From an archaeon UBA583 (GTDB taxonomy: Archaea > Nanobdellota > Nanobdellia > Woesearchaeales > UBA583): a stretch of DNA of 14,173 nucleotides. Numbering within the stretch: the stretch's first letter is position 1; each line of letters begins with the position of its first letter. The DNA lies in NCBI GenBank assembly GCA_002506365.1, contig DAXK01000046.1:1-14173 (forward strand), given 5' to 3'. Below, one piece after another: positions 6,816 through 14,110 of this stretch. The notes under the pieces are model-generated. The model worked only from the letters and a program-made list of their open reading frames with translations. It did no database searches and was not told the origin of the DNA. The translations under genes were made by a program, and so were the position numbers.

Positions 6816-9674
6816 ATGAATGTGTTCAAATTATTTAGTGTTATTTTATTAATTTTATTTTCTTCAAATATTGTATATTCTGAAGGATTTTATAATAGTC
6901 AAAATAAATTTAATTATTATGTAAATAATCCAACTCCTGAAGTTGAGGTATATATAAAATTACCAACGGAAAATTTAGTAATTTTAGATGCGAATTTAAA
7001 GTATAATTCCGAGGATAAATTTTTAGATTTTGCAGACAAAATTATTCCTGCTCAAACTCCACAATTTGTGAAAAAAATTAGTTTAAGTGAATTTGCTGGC
7101 CAAGGTCCAATTACAAAAGATGACCAAGTTTATTTTAAGTTAAATGTAATTAAACAAGCTAGTAAGACTGAAATTGAAACAAATGGAGACCCAGTTGAAT
7201 TTTTTATTATTTTAGATGAAGAAAAACCACAATTAATTAGTCCAAATAGTAATGCTGTTTCTATTTCTGAATTAGATGAAGAATTTAGTTTTAAATTTTC
7301 TGAAAAAATTAGTAAGTTTGAAATTAAAGATTCAAATGGGAAAGTAATTTTATCAAAACCAGATACAACATTATTTTTTGAGAGTGATTATTCAAATACA
7401 ATTAATTTTCAATTTCCTAGTGGAAGATTAAAAGAAGGGGATAATTTGTTTACTATTGAGTATTATGATTTTGCTGAGAATAAAGTAAGTTCTGAGTTTA
7501 ATTTTGAGTATAGAGGAGATGATTTGAAAATGGAATTAGTTTCTAAAAAAGATGATTTAAATTTAAAATATTTTTATGATGTAGAAAATCCTGAGTTATT
7601 TGAGAATAAAATTTATTTTTCTGAGAATGAATATGATTTAGTTGTTAAGACAAATAAAAAAGCAAATTGTTATTTTTCTTCAAGTTTTGTAAGTTTTGTA
7701 GAATTTGAGTCAATTTTACAACAATCACAATACTCAACATTTTCATCTGAAAATAATTTAGAACACAAATTTAGTATGAATGGTGAAACTTTAATTTGGG
7801 TTGCTTGTCAAGATTTAAGTTTTCCTGAGAAAGTAGTTTATTTAAATCAAGTATTTGGAGAGGAGGACAGATTAGTTAATCTTGAAAAGTATAATTTAGA
7901 TTTTTCAATTTCAAAGTTTTTTCCTGAGGAGTTAGTTAGTAATATGCCGTTTAGTGTAGATGTTTTTACAACTCAAAAAGCAGTTTGTAAATTTAAAATT
8001 GGAAATGGAAATTTGAGAAGTTTTGGAAATAATACTGAATTTAAAAGACATTTACAACAAAATGTTGAGTTATCTGAAGGGAGTTATGAGTTAGAAGTTT
8101 CTTGTTATGATAAAATATATAATGTTAAAACTGAAAGTAAAAATGTTAAAGTTGATTTAACTTCAGGTCCAAGAGTTATTGGAGATAAAGAGTTTTATGT
8201 AGATTCTACTTCAAGTCCAATTTATTTAAAGTTTTCAGAGGATGCTGTTTGTGGTTCAAAGAATGAAAAAATTTCTGGGAGTGAGTTTAATGCTACTGTT
8301 AAATTATCTGGAGAAGGTTTAGAGAAAAGTTTTACTCCAAGTGGTTTAGAGATTGGAGAGAATGAGTATTATGTATTTTGTATTAAGGATGGTCAAATGA
8401 TTACAAATGAAATTGGAATCATTTTTGATCCAAATCAACCAAGATTAGAAAATTTAAAGTTTGTTAATAATGGTGCTGAGTCTGAATATTTAAGTGATAA
8501 GTATAAGATTAAGTTTGGTGTTGATTATACAAGTAAGATTCCAGCTAAAGAGTATCAAGTTCAAGTAATTTATTCAAATTTTACTGAAACTAAAAATTAT
8601 TCTAAGAGTTCAGGAGTTTTTAGTGGAGATTTATCAAATGCTAATAAGTTTAAAATTACTGCAATTAATGTATTAGGGAAATCTTCTAATACTTTAGAAA
8701 AGTTAATTAAGTTTGATATGGATAAACCAATTTTAGCTTTTTCAACAATTTTAGATAATAAGGTAATTACGTGTATTGATTCTGGTTCAGGTTGTAATAA
8801 GATCTATTATGGATTTTCACAAACTCAATTAGATTGTAATGCTAATACTTTGTATACTTTAAATCAAGAGATTGATGTTTCTGAGAATAGTTATATTTGT
8901 GCTAGAGCAACTGATTTTGTTGGAAATGAGAATAAAATTCAAGAAAGTTTAGTTGGAGATGATTTTGATTTTAGTGGAAGTTTTGATGATTTTGAAAAAG
9001 ATAATCCAGTTACAGATTTAGATAATAAATCTAGTTCAACTGATATTGATGATAAAGATGATAAAGGTTCAAATAATAATGTGGATGATAATCCATTTAC
9101 ACAAGATCCAACTGATGGAAATACTAAAACTGAATCTAATGGATTAGTTATTGCGGCAGCTATTATTGTTTTATTAGGTAGTTTAGGTGGTGGGGGATAT
9201 TACGCTTATAGAGAAGGTTATTTAGATACACAATTAGAAAAGTTTGGAATTTTTAGAGATACAAAGCCTACAGTAGGAGGAGTTAAATCTTCAGGAAATA
9301 TTTATAGTCCAATTTCTAAAGATAGTAGTTTTGGTTTAGGAAAAGAGAAAGTTAAAAAATCAAACAATAAGAAAACTGGATATGATAGAAATTTAAATAA
9401 GTTAAATTCATTTATTGATGAAACTTTAAATAAAGGGAATGATGTGTTTGATTCATTTGGTTCATCAAGTAAAGGAAAAAATAAAAATTATGAGGATACA
9501 TTAATTAAAAATACTAAACCTAAAAAAAAAGTTAGTCAAGAGTTTAGTTTAAAGAGTAAGGGCTCAGGTCTTGGATTGGATAAAGATGATGCTTCAATTG
9601 AGAGAGAGGCAGAAGAATTTGAGAATTATTTTAAAAAGAAAAATATTAAAAATACAGATAAAAAAGAGAAGTAA
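6816..9674 (+). CDS. Large type I membrane surface protein with Ig-like Cys-paired segments
   Basis: 952 residues from ATG 6816; an in-frame TTG at 6810 would add two residues, but the TATA spacing favours the ATG. A Sec-type signal peptide covers about 1-23, ending near V-Y-S-E. The ectodomain (about 24-725) is beta-rich and looks like tandem Ig-like units. At least three carry a Cys pair about 40-46 residues apart (C285/C331, C391/C430, C479/C522), with patterns such as W-V-A-C-Q-D and E-V-S-C-Y-D; a last unit has C653, C660, C674 and C695. A low-complexity Asp/Asn/Ser linker (about 725-775) precedes one transmembrane helix (about 777-798) with A780-A782 and G791-G794. About 154 residues then follow inside the cell, rich in Lys, Ser, Asn and Gly. 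The family is not recognised; S-layer, adhesin or receptor-like roles are all possible. It is followed after 36 nt by signal peptidase I. Confidence 0.75.
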   Translation: MNVFKLFSVILLILFSSNIVYSEGFYNSQNKFNYYVNNPTPEVEVYIKLPTENLVILDANLKYNSEDKFLDFADKIIPAQTPQFVKKISLSEFAGQGPITKDDQVYFKLNVIKQASKTEIETNGDPVEFFIILDEEKPQLISPNSNAVSISELDEEFSFKFSEKISKFEIKDSNGKVILSKPDTTLFFESDYSNTINFQFPSGRLKEGDNLFTIEYYDFAENKVSSEFNFEYRGDDLKMELVSKKDDLNLKYFYDVENPELFENKIYFSENEYDLVVKTNKKANCYFSSSFVSFVEFESILQQSQYSTFSSENNLEHKFSMNGETLIWVACQDLSFPEKVVYLNQVFGEEDRLVNLEKYNLDFSISKFFPEELVSNMPFSVDVFTTQKAVCKFKIGNGNLRSFGNNTEFKRHLQQNVELSEGSYELEVSCYDKIYNVKTESKNVKVDLTSGPRVIGDKEFYVDSTSSPIYLKFSEDAVCGSKNEKISGSEFNATVKLSGEGLEKSFTPSGLEIGENEYYVFCIKDGQMITNEIGIIFDPNQPRLENLKFVNNGAESEYLSDKYKIKFGVDYTSKIPAKEYQVQVIYSNFTETKNYSKSSGVFSGDLSNANKFKITAINVLGKSSNTLEKLIKFDMDKPILAFSTILDNKVITCIDSGSGCNKIYYGFSQTQLDCNANTLYTLNQEIDVSENSYICARATDFVGNENKIQESLVGDDFDFSGSFDDFEKDNPVTDLDNKSSSTDIDDKDDKGSNNNVDDNPFTQDPTDGNTKTESNGLVIAAAIIVLLGSLGGGGYYAYREGYLDTQLEKFGIFRDTKPTVGGVKSSGNIYSPISKDSSFGLGKEKVKKSNNKKTGYDRNLNKLNSFIDETLNKGNDVFDSFGSSSKGKNKNYEDTLIKNTKPKKKVSQEFSLKSKGSGLGLDKDDASIEREAEEFENYFKKKNIKNTDKKEK

Positions 9675-9710
9675 TAAAAAAGAATAAGAATATTTATTAT
9701 TAGATTATAA

Positions 9711-10436
9711 ATGGAGAAAAAAAAAGTTAATAAAAATCGTAATCATAAAGATGTAGAATTAAATTCAGTATTATCATATTTTAAGAAATTTTGGTATTAT
9801 ATTTGGTATGATGATTCTTTTGGAAGTTATATCGCAAATTTTGCTTTTGCTTACGTATTTATTAAGTTTATATTATTTCCAACATTAGGTTTTATTTTAG
9901 GAACTAATTTTCCAATTGTTGCAATTGTTTCAGGAAGTATGGAACATAAAGTTGTTAATGGTCAAATTTGTGAAGATAGAATTATTGCATCAGGAACTGA
10001 AAGTTTAAATCATGAAGAATGGTGGGATTATTGTGGAGATTACTATGTTAATAATTTTAATTTATCTAAAGATGATTTTTTGAATTTTGAGTATAAGAAT
10101 GGATTAAATATTGGAGATGTTTTAATTTTAAGAGGTAAAAAAGCTGAAAAAATTGAGGTTGGTGAAGTTTTAATTTTTATTCCACAAGATAAGAATTTTT
10201 ATTTAACTAAGGGACCAGTTATCCATAGAGTTGTTAAAAAGTGGGAGGATGAGAATGGAAAGTTTCATTTCCAAACAAAGGGAGATCATAATTCAAAGAG
10301 TTTTGATAATTTTGAGAATGATATTATTGAGGATAATGTTTTAGCAGTCTCAGCAGTTAGAATTCCATATGTTGGATATGCAAAGATTGTTTTATCAAAT
10401 TTAATTTTTTTTGTAACAGGGAGAGGTGGATTTTAA
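9711..10436 (+). CDS. Signal peptidase I, archaeal/ER type
   Basis: 241 residues. It cleaves Sec signal peptides at the outer membrane face. The conserved boxes are visible in order: S74-G-S76-M-E, whose second serine is the nucleophile; a G-D-V box at 135-137 and G-E-V at 151-153; V-I-H172-R-V, with His in place of the bacterial Lys; and K-G-D192-H-N. The Ser-His-Asp set is typical of archaeal and ER enzymes. A basic tail (1-30) precedes an N-terminal helix (about 42-63), and a short hydrophobic segment lies near the C-terminus (about 223-236). An insertion of roughly 45-50 residues (about 85-133, acidic and Trp-rich, with C87 and C108) separates the serine box from the first G-D-V. It follows the surface-protein gene by 36 nt with no clear TATA box of its own, and its TAA directly precedes the cca ATG, so the three are probably one operon. 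Confidence 0.9.
   Translation: MEKKKVNKNRNHKDVELNSVLSYFKKFWYYIWYDDSFGSYIANFAFAYVFIKFILFPTLGFILGTNFPIVAIVSGSMEHKVVNGQICEDRIIASGTESLNHEEWWDYCGDYYVNNFNLSKDDFLNFEYKNGLNIGDVLILRGKKAEKIEVGEVLIFIPQDKNFYLTKGPVIHRVVKKWEDENGKFHFQTKGDHNSKSFDNFENDIIEDNVLAVSAVRIPYVGYAKIVLSNLIFFVTGRGGF
10423..10428 (+). promoter_or_regulatory. Shine-Dalgarno site for cca inside the signal-peptidase gene
   Basis: GAGGTG is followed by 8 nt and the ATG at 10437. It lies within the last codons of the signal-peptidase gene and, with zero intergenic spacing, indicates translation of cca from a shared mRNA. Confidence 0.6.
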
Positions 10437-11759
10437 ATGGAAGAAGATTTAAAACAAACAGTTTTATCAGCTATTAAGCCTAATGAGATTGAACATGAAG
10501 AGTTTACAAAGGTTGCTTTAAAGTTACTTAGAAAGATTAAGAAGACTGCTAAGTTATTAGATATTATTTGTAGTCCATATATTGGAGGGAGTTTTGGAAA
10601 GGGAACTTATTTGAAAGGAAGTTCTGATGTAGATATTTTTATGAGATTTGATAAGTCTTATGATGATTCTAAGTTATCTATTTTTTTAGAAAAAATTTTA
10701 GTTGATTCTAAGATTAAGTATAAAAAGCAAAAGGGGTCAAGAGATTATTTTTCAGGAAGTTTTGGACCTCGTGATTATAAAATTGAGTTTGAGTTAGTTC
10801 CAAATAGGTTTGTTGTTAAAAAGTCTGAGGCAGTAAATTCTACGGATTTATCTCCATTACATGTTGAATTTTTAAAGTTAAAGGAGAAAGATAATGTTAA
10901 TTTAACTGATGAAATTAGATTAGCGAAACAATTTTTTAAGGCTAAAGGTTTGTATGGAGCTGAGAGTTATATTGGAGGATTTTCTGGACATGTTATTGAT
11001 ATTTTAATTATGTCTTATGGAAGTTTGGAAAATTTAATTAATGAAGCTAAAACTTGGGAGTCTCAAAAGTATATTGATATTAATTGTGTGTATAAAGATT
11101 TTGATGAAGCTGCTGGAGTTTTGGGTGATGATAAGAATTCATCACTTGTAATTATTGATCCAATTATTTCAGATAGAAATGCTGCAAGAGCATTATCAGA
11201 GGAAAATTATGCTAGATTTTTATTAGTTTGTAATAGGTTGAGTAGTTTAGATTTAGAAGATTTTACAATTGTTAAAAGAGAATTTAGTGAGGTTATGGAA
11301 AGTCATAAAGTTTTTTGTAAGAGTAATAATTTAAAATCAGTTATGTATAAATTAACTTTTAGTGTTAAGGGAGAGTCCGAGGATATTGTTGGAAGTAAGT
11401 TAAAGAAGTTACATAGAAAGTTATTAACTTATTTTACTAGTTTGGATTTTAAAGTTTTTAATGATGAATTTTTTATTGATATAAAGCAAGGTGTTTGTTT
11501 ATTTTGTTTTGATTTTGAAAAGTCAGTTTTACCAAATGTTAAAGTTTTAAAGGGTCCTAAAACTTATATGACTAATGCGATTGTAAGTTTTTTAAAAGAT
11601 CGTGAAAGTCAGTATTTTATTAAAGAGGATAGAATTTGTATTTATGATAAGAGAAGAATTACAGATTTAAGTCAAGTTATTAAGTTTGATAAAGAAGAGT
11701 TACAAAAAATGCTTTCTAAAAATATTGATTTTGTGAAGGGAGTTAGATTGTATAAATAA
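10437..11759 (+). CDS. cca: tRNA nucleotidyltransferase (CCA-adding enzyme), archaeal class I
   Basis: 440 residues, the usual length for the archaeal class. It adds or repairs the 3'-CCA of tRNAs from CTP and ATP without a nucleic-acid template. The nucleotidyltransferase core is clear: G50-G-S-F-G-K-G-T followed by G61-S-S-D64-V-D66, giving two metal-binding carboxylates. The third carboxylate position reads E119-L-V-P, with Glu where Asp is usual in my memory of the family. The central domain has Y-G-A-E at 173-176 and G-F-S-G-H at 181-185, then I-I-D-P at 239-242 followed by D-R-N-A-A at 246-250; these are hallmarks of the archaeal enzyme and separate it from poly(A) polymerases. The C-terminal tail and body domains (about 270-440) are present to the end. 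It is co-transcribed with signal peptidase I, an unrelated function, which is ordinary for a compact genome. Confidence 0.95.
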   Translation: MEEDLKQTVLSAIKPNEIEHEEFTKVALKLLRKIKKTAKLLDIICSPYIGGSFGKGTYLKGSSDVDIFMRFDKSYDDSKLSIFLEKILVDSKIKYKKQKGSRDYFSGSFGPRDYKIEFELVPNRFVVKKSEAVNSTDLSPLHVEFLKLKEKDNVNLTDEIRLAKQFFKAKGLYGAESYIGGFSGHVIDILIMSYGSLENLINEAKTWESQKYIDINCVYKDFDEAAGVLGDDKNSSLVIIDPIISDRNAARALSEENYARFLLVCNRLSSLDLEDFTIVKREFSEVMESHKVFCKSNNLKSVMYKLTFSVKGESEDIVGSKLKKLHRKLLTYFTSLDFKVFNDEFFIDIKQGVCLFCFDFEKSVLPNVKVLKGPKTYMTNAIVSFLKDRESQYFIKEDRICIYDKRRITDLSQVIKFDKEELQKMLSKNIDFVKGVRLYK

Positions 11760-11775
11760 TTTTGAAAAATTATTT
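11754..11775. terminator. Perfect 10-bp inverted repeat at the cca / orphan convergent end
   Basis: AAATAATTTT (11754-11763) pairs with AAAATTATTT (11766-11775), with 2 nt between (the real loop would be larger). A T6 run ends at 11778. It overlaps the cca stop codon (11757-11759) and fills most of the 20-bp gap to the opposing gene. It resembles the repeat at 955-983, so a bidirectional terminator is likely. Confidence 0.5.
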
Positions 11776-11779
11776 TTTA

Positions 11780-12094
11780 TTATGCTTTAAATGTTGCAAA
11801 TTCTTTTTTAGACATATCAATATATTGAAATTTATTTTTATCGTATCGTAGTCCTAATCCTGCTGCTAGTTTTGCTGTAAGTGTTCCAGATGTTGCGATT
11901 AGATTTAGTTTTTTAGTTTCATTAATTAAATCTTTTTCAAGTTTATTCATTTTATTTAAGAGTTCTTGAGGTGTTGAGTTATTATCAGATAATAATTGGT
12001 CAATGTTTGAGTAAGAATAATTTTTGTTGGATACTTGTTTTCCAATTTGGTAACAAGTATTTAATTTTTTTAGTTGTTTAGTTAAGTAATTCAT
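11780..12094 (-). CDS. Small orphan protein, 104 residues
   Basis: Not recognised. The basic N-terminus (1-25) is followed by a probable helical, partly coiled-coil stretch (about 30-63, E/K/L/N-rich). Then comes A67-T-S-G-T-L-T-A-K-L-A-A-G-L-G-L, which looks like a helix with small residues, and a short C-terminal tail. There is no signal peptide and no cysteine motif (single C14). The ATG at 12094 sits 25.5 bp from a TATA box, which supports it as an expressed, leaderless gene rather than a chance frame. It follows another orphan by 48 nt but has its own promoter, and its 3' end faces cca. Confidence 0.6.
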   Translation of the reverse strand: MNYLTKQLKKLNTCYQIGKQVSNKNYSYSNIDQLLSDNNSTPQELLNKMNKLEKDLINETKKLNLIATSGTLTAKLAAGLGLRYDKNKFQYIDMSKKEFATFKA

Positions 12095-12115
12095 ATATTG
12101 ATATAAATTTTAAGT

Positions 12116-12123
12116 ATTATAAA
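12116..12123 (-). promoter_or_regulatory. TATA box of the 104-residue orphan gene
   Basis: On the minus strand this reads TTTATAAT, in the context CTTTATAATACTT. It is centred 25.5 bp from the ATG at 12094, predicting a leaderless mRNA. Confidence 0.5.
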
Positions 12124-12142
12124 GATTTTGATTTAATAATAT

Positions 12143-12505
12143 TTAGAATAGACTTGTTTTTTTATTTATTTGTCTTAATTTTTTTAGAAATTGTTCTTCT
12201 TTGTTTGAGACTAAAATTACTTCTAAGTTTTCAATTATTTTTTTACCTTTTGGATATAGATTAAATCTTAAAGAGGTAATTTGGTTGTTTTGATATTTAA
12301 ATATATATTCACAAGTAGGATAAGTTACTAAAGTTTGAGAACATTCTTTTGTAATATATCCTCTAGTTATTCCGCAATAAAATATTAAGTTTGTAGAGTT
12401 AATATTATTACTTGAAGGAATTATAAAACTTCCAAAATTTCTAAATGTTGATTCTTTAACAGCGTAGAAATAATTTTGTTGATTCATAAATTCTTCAATT
12501 GACAT
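12143..12505 (-). CDS. Small orphan protein, 120 residues
   Basis: Not recognised. It appears to be a single compact beta-rich domain, roughly residues 10-95 (for example Y-F-Y-A-V-K, F-G-S-F-I-I-P and Y-I-F-K-Y). It has three cysteines (C44, C55, C65) and ends in a basic helix (about 102-118, K/R/Q-rich). There is no signal peptide. The ATG at 12505 sits 26.5 bp from a weak TATA element, so that start is preferred over the internal Met7. It lies divergent to the ZPR1-like gene with about 170 bp between them. Confidence 0.6.
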   Translation of the reverse strand: MSIEEFMNQQNYFYAVKESTFRNFGSFIIPSSNNINSTNLIFYCGITRGYITKECSQTLVTYPTCEYIFKYQNNQITSLRFNLYPKGKKIIENLEVILVSNKEEQFLKKLRQINKKTSLF

Positions 12506-12527
12506 ATATAAAATATGTGTTAAATAG

Positions 12528-12535
12528 TTTTTAAA
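12528..12535 (-). promoter_or_regulatory. Weak TATA element of the 120-residue orphan gene
   Basis: On the minus strand this reads TTTAAAAA, centred 26.5 bp from the ATG at 12505. It is weaker than the other TATA boxes but lies at the same distance. Confidence 0.35.
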
Positions 12536-12645
12536 TTTGACTGTAAAATAGTATGTTAATTATTGAAAATTAATTATGTTAAAAAATAGATTTAGTCAAG
12601 TATTTACATTAAATTTATAAGCTTTATTTTTTGGGAAACTAAACC

Positions 12646-12653
12646 TTTATAAA
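12646..12653 (+). promoter_or_regulatory. TATA box of the ZPR1-like gene
   Basis: TTTATAAA is preceded by AAACC (12641-12645), a BRE-like element. It is centred 26.5 bp upstream of the ATG at 12676. This sets the start: the TTG at 12661 would lie upstream of the predicted transcription start. Confidence 0.65.
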
Positions 12654-12675
12654 CTTTTTTTTGTTGTTATATTCT

Positions 12676-13227
12676 ATGAGTGAATCTGATAGAGATATGT
12701 TAATTGTTGATAATCAACAATGTCCAGTTTGCGCTAAGGAGTCCGCAACTTTCACGGAGTTTGAGATTGAGGATGCGTTTGCAGGTCCAATTGCAATTTT
12801 TACAATTAGATGTAATGATTGTGGATTTAGAAATTCAGATCTAGAATTTTTAGAACCAGGTGTTCCAGCTGAATATTCAGTAGATATTGAATCAAAGGAA
12901 GATTTATCTATTAGAGTTATTAAGTCTGGTGAGTGTGAAATTAAGATTCCAAATTTTAGAATTTCAGTTGATTCAACTATGAATTCTGAAGGATTTATTA
13001 CAAATGTTGAAGGAGTTATTGTAAAGTTTCAAAAGCAAATTATTTCTCTAAAGGATGGAGAAGAAGATAAAGCTAAGAGAAAGACTTTAAAGAATTTATT
13101 AAAAGGAATTGATCAAGTTTTAGCTGGTGAGAAAAAGATTACTATGAAGATGATTGATAAGTCAGGTAATTCTGCAATTGTTTCAGATAAAGTTACAGTT
13201 AAAAAGTTAAGAGCTACTAAAAAATAA
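12676..13227 (+). CDS. ZPR1-like zinc-finger protein, archaeal type
   Basis: 183 residues from ATG 12676. The ZPR1 zinc finger is intact: C16-P-V-C19 and C46-N-D-C49-G-F-R, spaced 26 residues between the knuckles, with the F-E-I / F-A-G-P-I segment between them. A beta-rich ZPR1 companion domain follows to about residue 120. The C-terminus (about 125-183) is a charged helix followed by a basic tail. Archaeal members have a single copy of the finger-plus-domain unit, whereas eukaryotic ZPR1 has two. Eukaryotic ZPR1 binds and helps fold elongation factor eEF1A, so a role with archaeal EF-1alpha is plausible but inferred. The upstream TTG codon (12661) would add the residues M-L-L-Y-S; TATA spacing argues against it. 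Confidence 0.88.
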   Translation: MSESDRDMLIVDNQQCPVCAKESATFTEFEIEDAFAGPIAIFTIRCNDCGFRNSDLEFLEPGVPAEYSVDIESKEDLSIRVIKSGECEIKIPNFRISVDSTMNSEGFITNVEGVIVKFQKQIISLKDGEEDKAKRKTLKNLLKGIDQVLAGEKKITMKMIDKSGNSAIVSDKVTVKKLRATKK

Positions 13228-13245
13228 TTTTTAGGAATTATTTTT
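13220..13245 (+). terminator. Inverted repeat overlapping the ZPR1-like stop codon
   Basis: AAAAATAATT (13220-13229) pairs exactly with AATTATTTTT (13236-13245) across TTTAGG. It overlaps the stop at 13225-13227 and is followed by further T-rich sequence. Its core matches the hairpins at 955-983 and 11754-11775. Confidence 0.5.
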
Positions 13246-13364
13246 ATTTTTATTATTTCTATTATATTTATTAAATAAAAGTTAAAATTTTATTATTTTT
13301 AAACAATATCAAATAAAATTCTAATTTGTTGTGAAATTAAATCGAAGATTTAATCATACAAAGT

Positions 13365-13372
13365 TTTATATA
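13365..13372 (+). promoter_or_regulatory. TATA box of the 141-residue gene
   Basis: TTTATATA, preceded by ACAAAG (BRE-like), is centred 25.5 bp upstream of ATG 13394. It lies inside the extra frame that would begin at GTG 13331 and so argues for the shorter protein. Confidence 0.6.
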
Positions 13373-13393
13373 TTTTGTTCACATAGAAGATTT

Positions 13394-13819
13394 ATGTTAA
13401 AGGAGAACTATTACAAGGATTATATAAGAGAGTGTGATGCTGGTAAAGCTAGTAGAGTTTTATTTGATTATTTAATTAAACCAAATTCTTGGAATGAGAA
13501 TCAGTTCACTTTGTATTATTTTGTAATGGGATTTTTTTCTTCCAATAAAGAGAATAGGGAAAAAATTGTTAAAGGAGTTTTTAGGTATTGTCAAGTTAAA
13601 CAAATTGAGTCAAAAATTCCAAAGTATTTAAGTGAGTTAATTGAAGTTGGAAATTTGAATAAAGAGTTATTTTTAGATATTTTAGAGATTATTAATTATG
13701 GAGAAGAAATTAAAAGTTTTGATTTAGAGCAATTTGTGAAAGAAGTTATTTTAGAGGATAAAACTTTTTTACCAGAACCTAAAAAAGTTTATTCTTCAAT
13801 TTTAAATGAGTTTTTTTAA
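13394..13819 (+). CDS. Small helical orphan protein, 141 residues
   Basis: Not recognised. From ATG 13394 the protein is almost entirely predicted helix, with alternating charged and hydrophobic residues and no cysteine motif, signal peptide or membrane segment. It resembles a small helical-repeat or helical-bundle protein (for example about 10-50 and 55-110). An in-frame GTG at 13331 would add 21 basic, low-similarity residues (R-R-F-N-H...), but the TATA box falls inside that stretch at leaderless distance from the ATG, so I reject it. It lies downstream of the ZPR1-like gene on the same strand, separated by 166 bp with its own terminator and promoter, so it is a separate unit. Confidence 0.65.
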   Translation: MLKENYYKDYIRECDAGKASRVLFDYLIKPNSWNENQFTLYYFVMGFFSSNKENREKIVKGVFRYCQVKQIESKIPKYLSELIEVGNLNKELFLDILEIINYGEEIKSFDLEQFVKEVILEDKTFLPEPKKVYSSILNEFF

Positions 13820-13850
13820 TTTTTATTTTTTTTAAAGTTATTTTTTTTTT
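13811..13850 (+). terminator. Multiple U-tracts after the 141-residue gene
   Basis: Runs of T7 (13811-13817), T5 (13820-13824), T8 (13826-13833) and T10 (13841-13850) start at the last codons. Archaeal RNA polymerase can terminate at such U-tracts without a stem-loop. Confidence 0.6.
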
Positions 13851-14110
13851 AATATTTATTTTTTAAGTTAGTTTTATTATTTAAGATAAATATTTTATTA
13901 ATAAATATAATTGATTTTTCTATGCGAAGTTTGAAATTAATATTGTTTCTGTTGGATACTTTGAAATTATTTTTATTACTTAATTATAATTAATTTATTC
14001 ACTAAGAGATGTTTGTTTTAATTTTTTTAGTTTTATCATATAGTAGTTTAAAATTAAGGTTTAGTTGTTATTTAGAAGATAAATTAATTTGAATTTTAAA
14101 ATAAAAATAT
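13820..14110. other. AT-rich intergenic stretch without a confident gene
   Basis: It opens with U-tracts. It also holds a 10-bp direct repeat TTTGAAATTA at 13930-13939 and 13960-13969, and a 23-codon frame from ATG 13922. No tRNA, C/D-box or CRISPR-like pattern is visible. Near the end it becomes palindrome-rich. Confidence 0.6.

Noticed and set aside
12661..12675. TTG start for the ZPR1-like protein
   Set aside because: It would lie upstream of the predicted transcription start, and ATG 12676 is 26.5 bp from the TATA centre.
13331..13393. GTG start adding 21 residues to the 141-residue protein
   Set aside because: The TATA box for ATG 13394 falls inside this stretch and the added residues look like translated promoter DNA.
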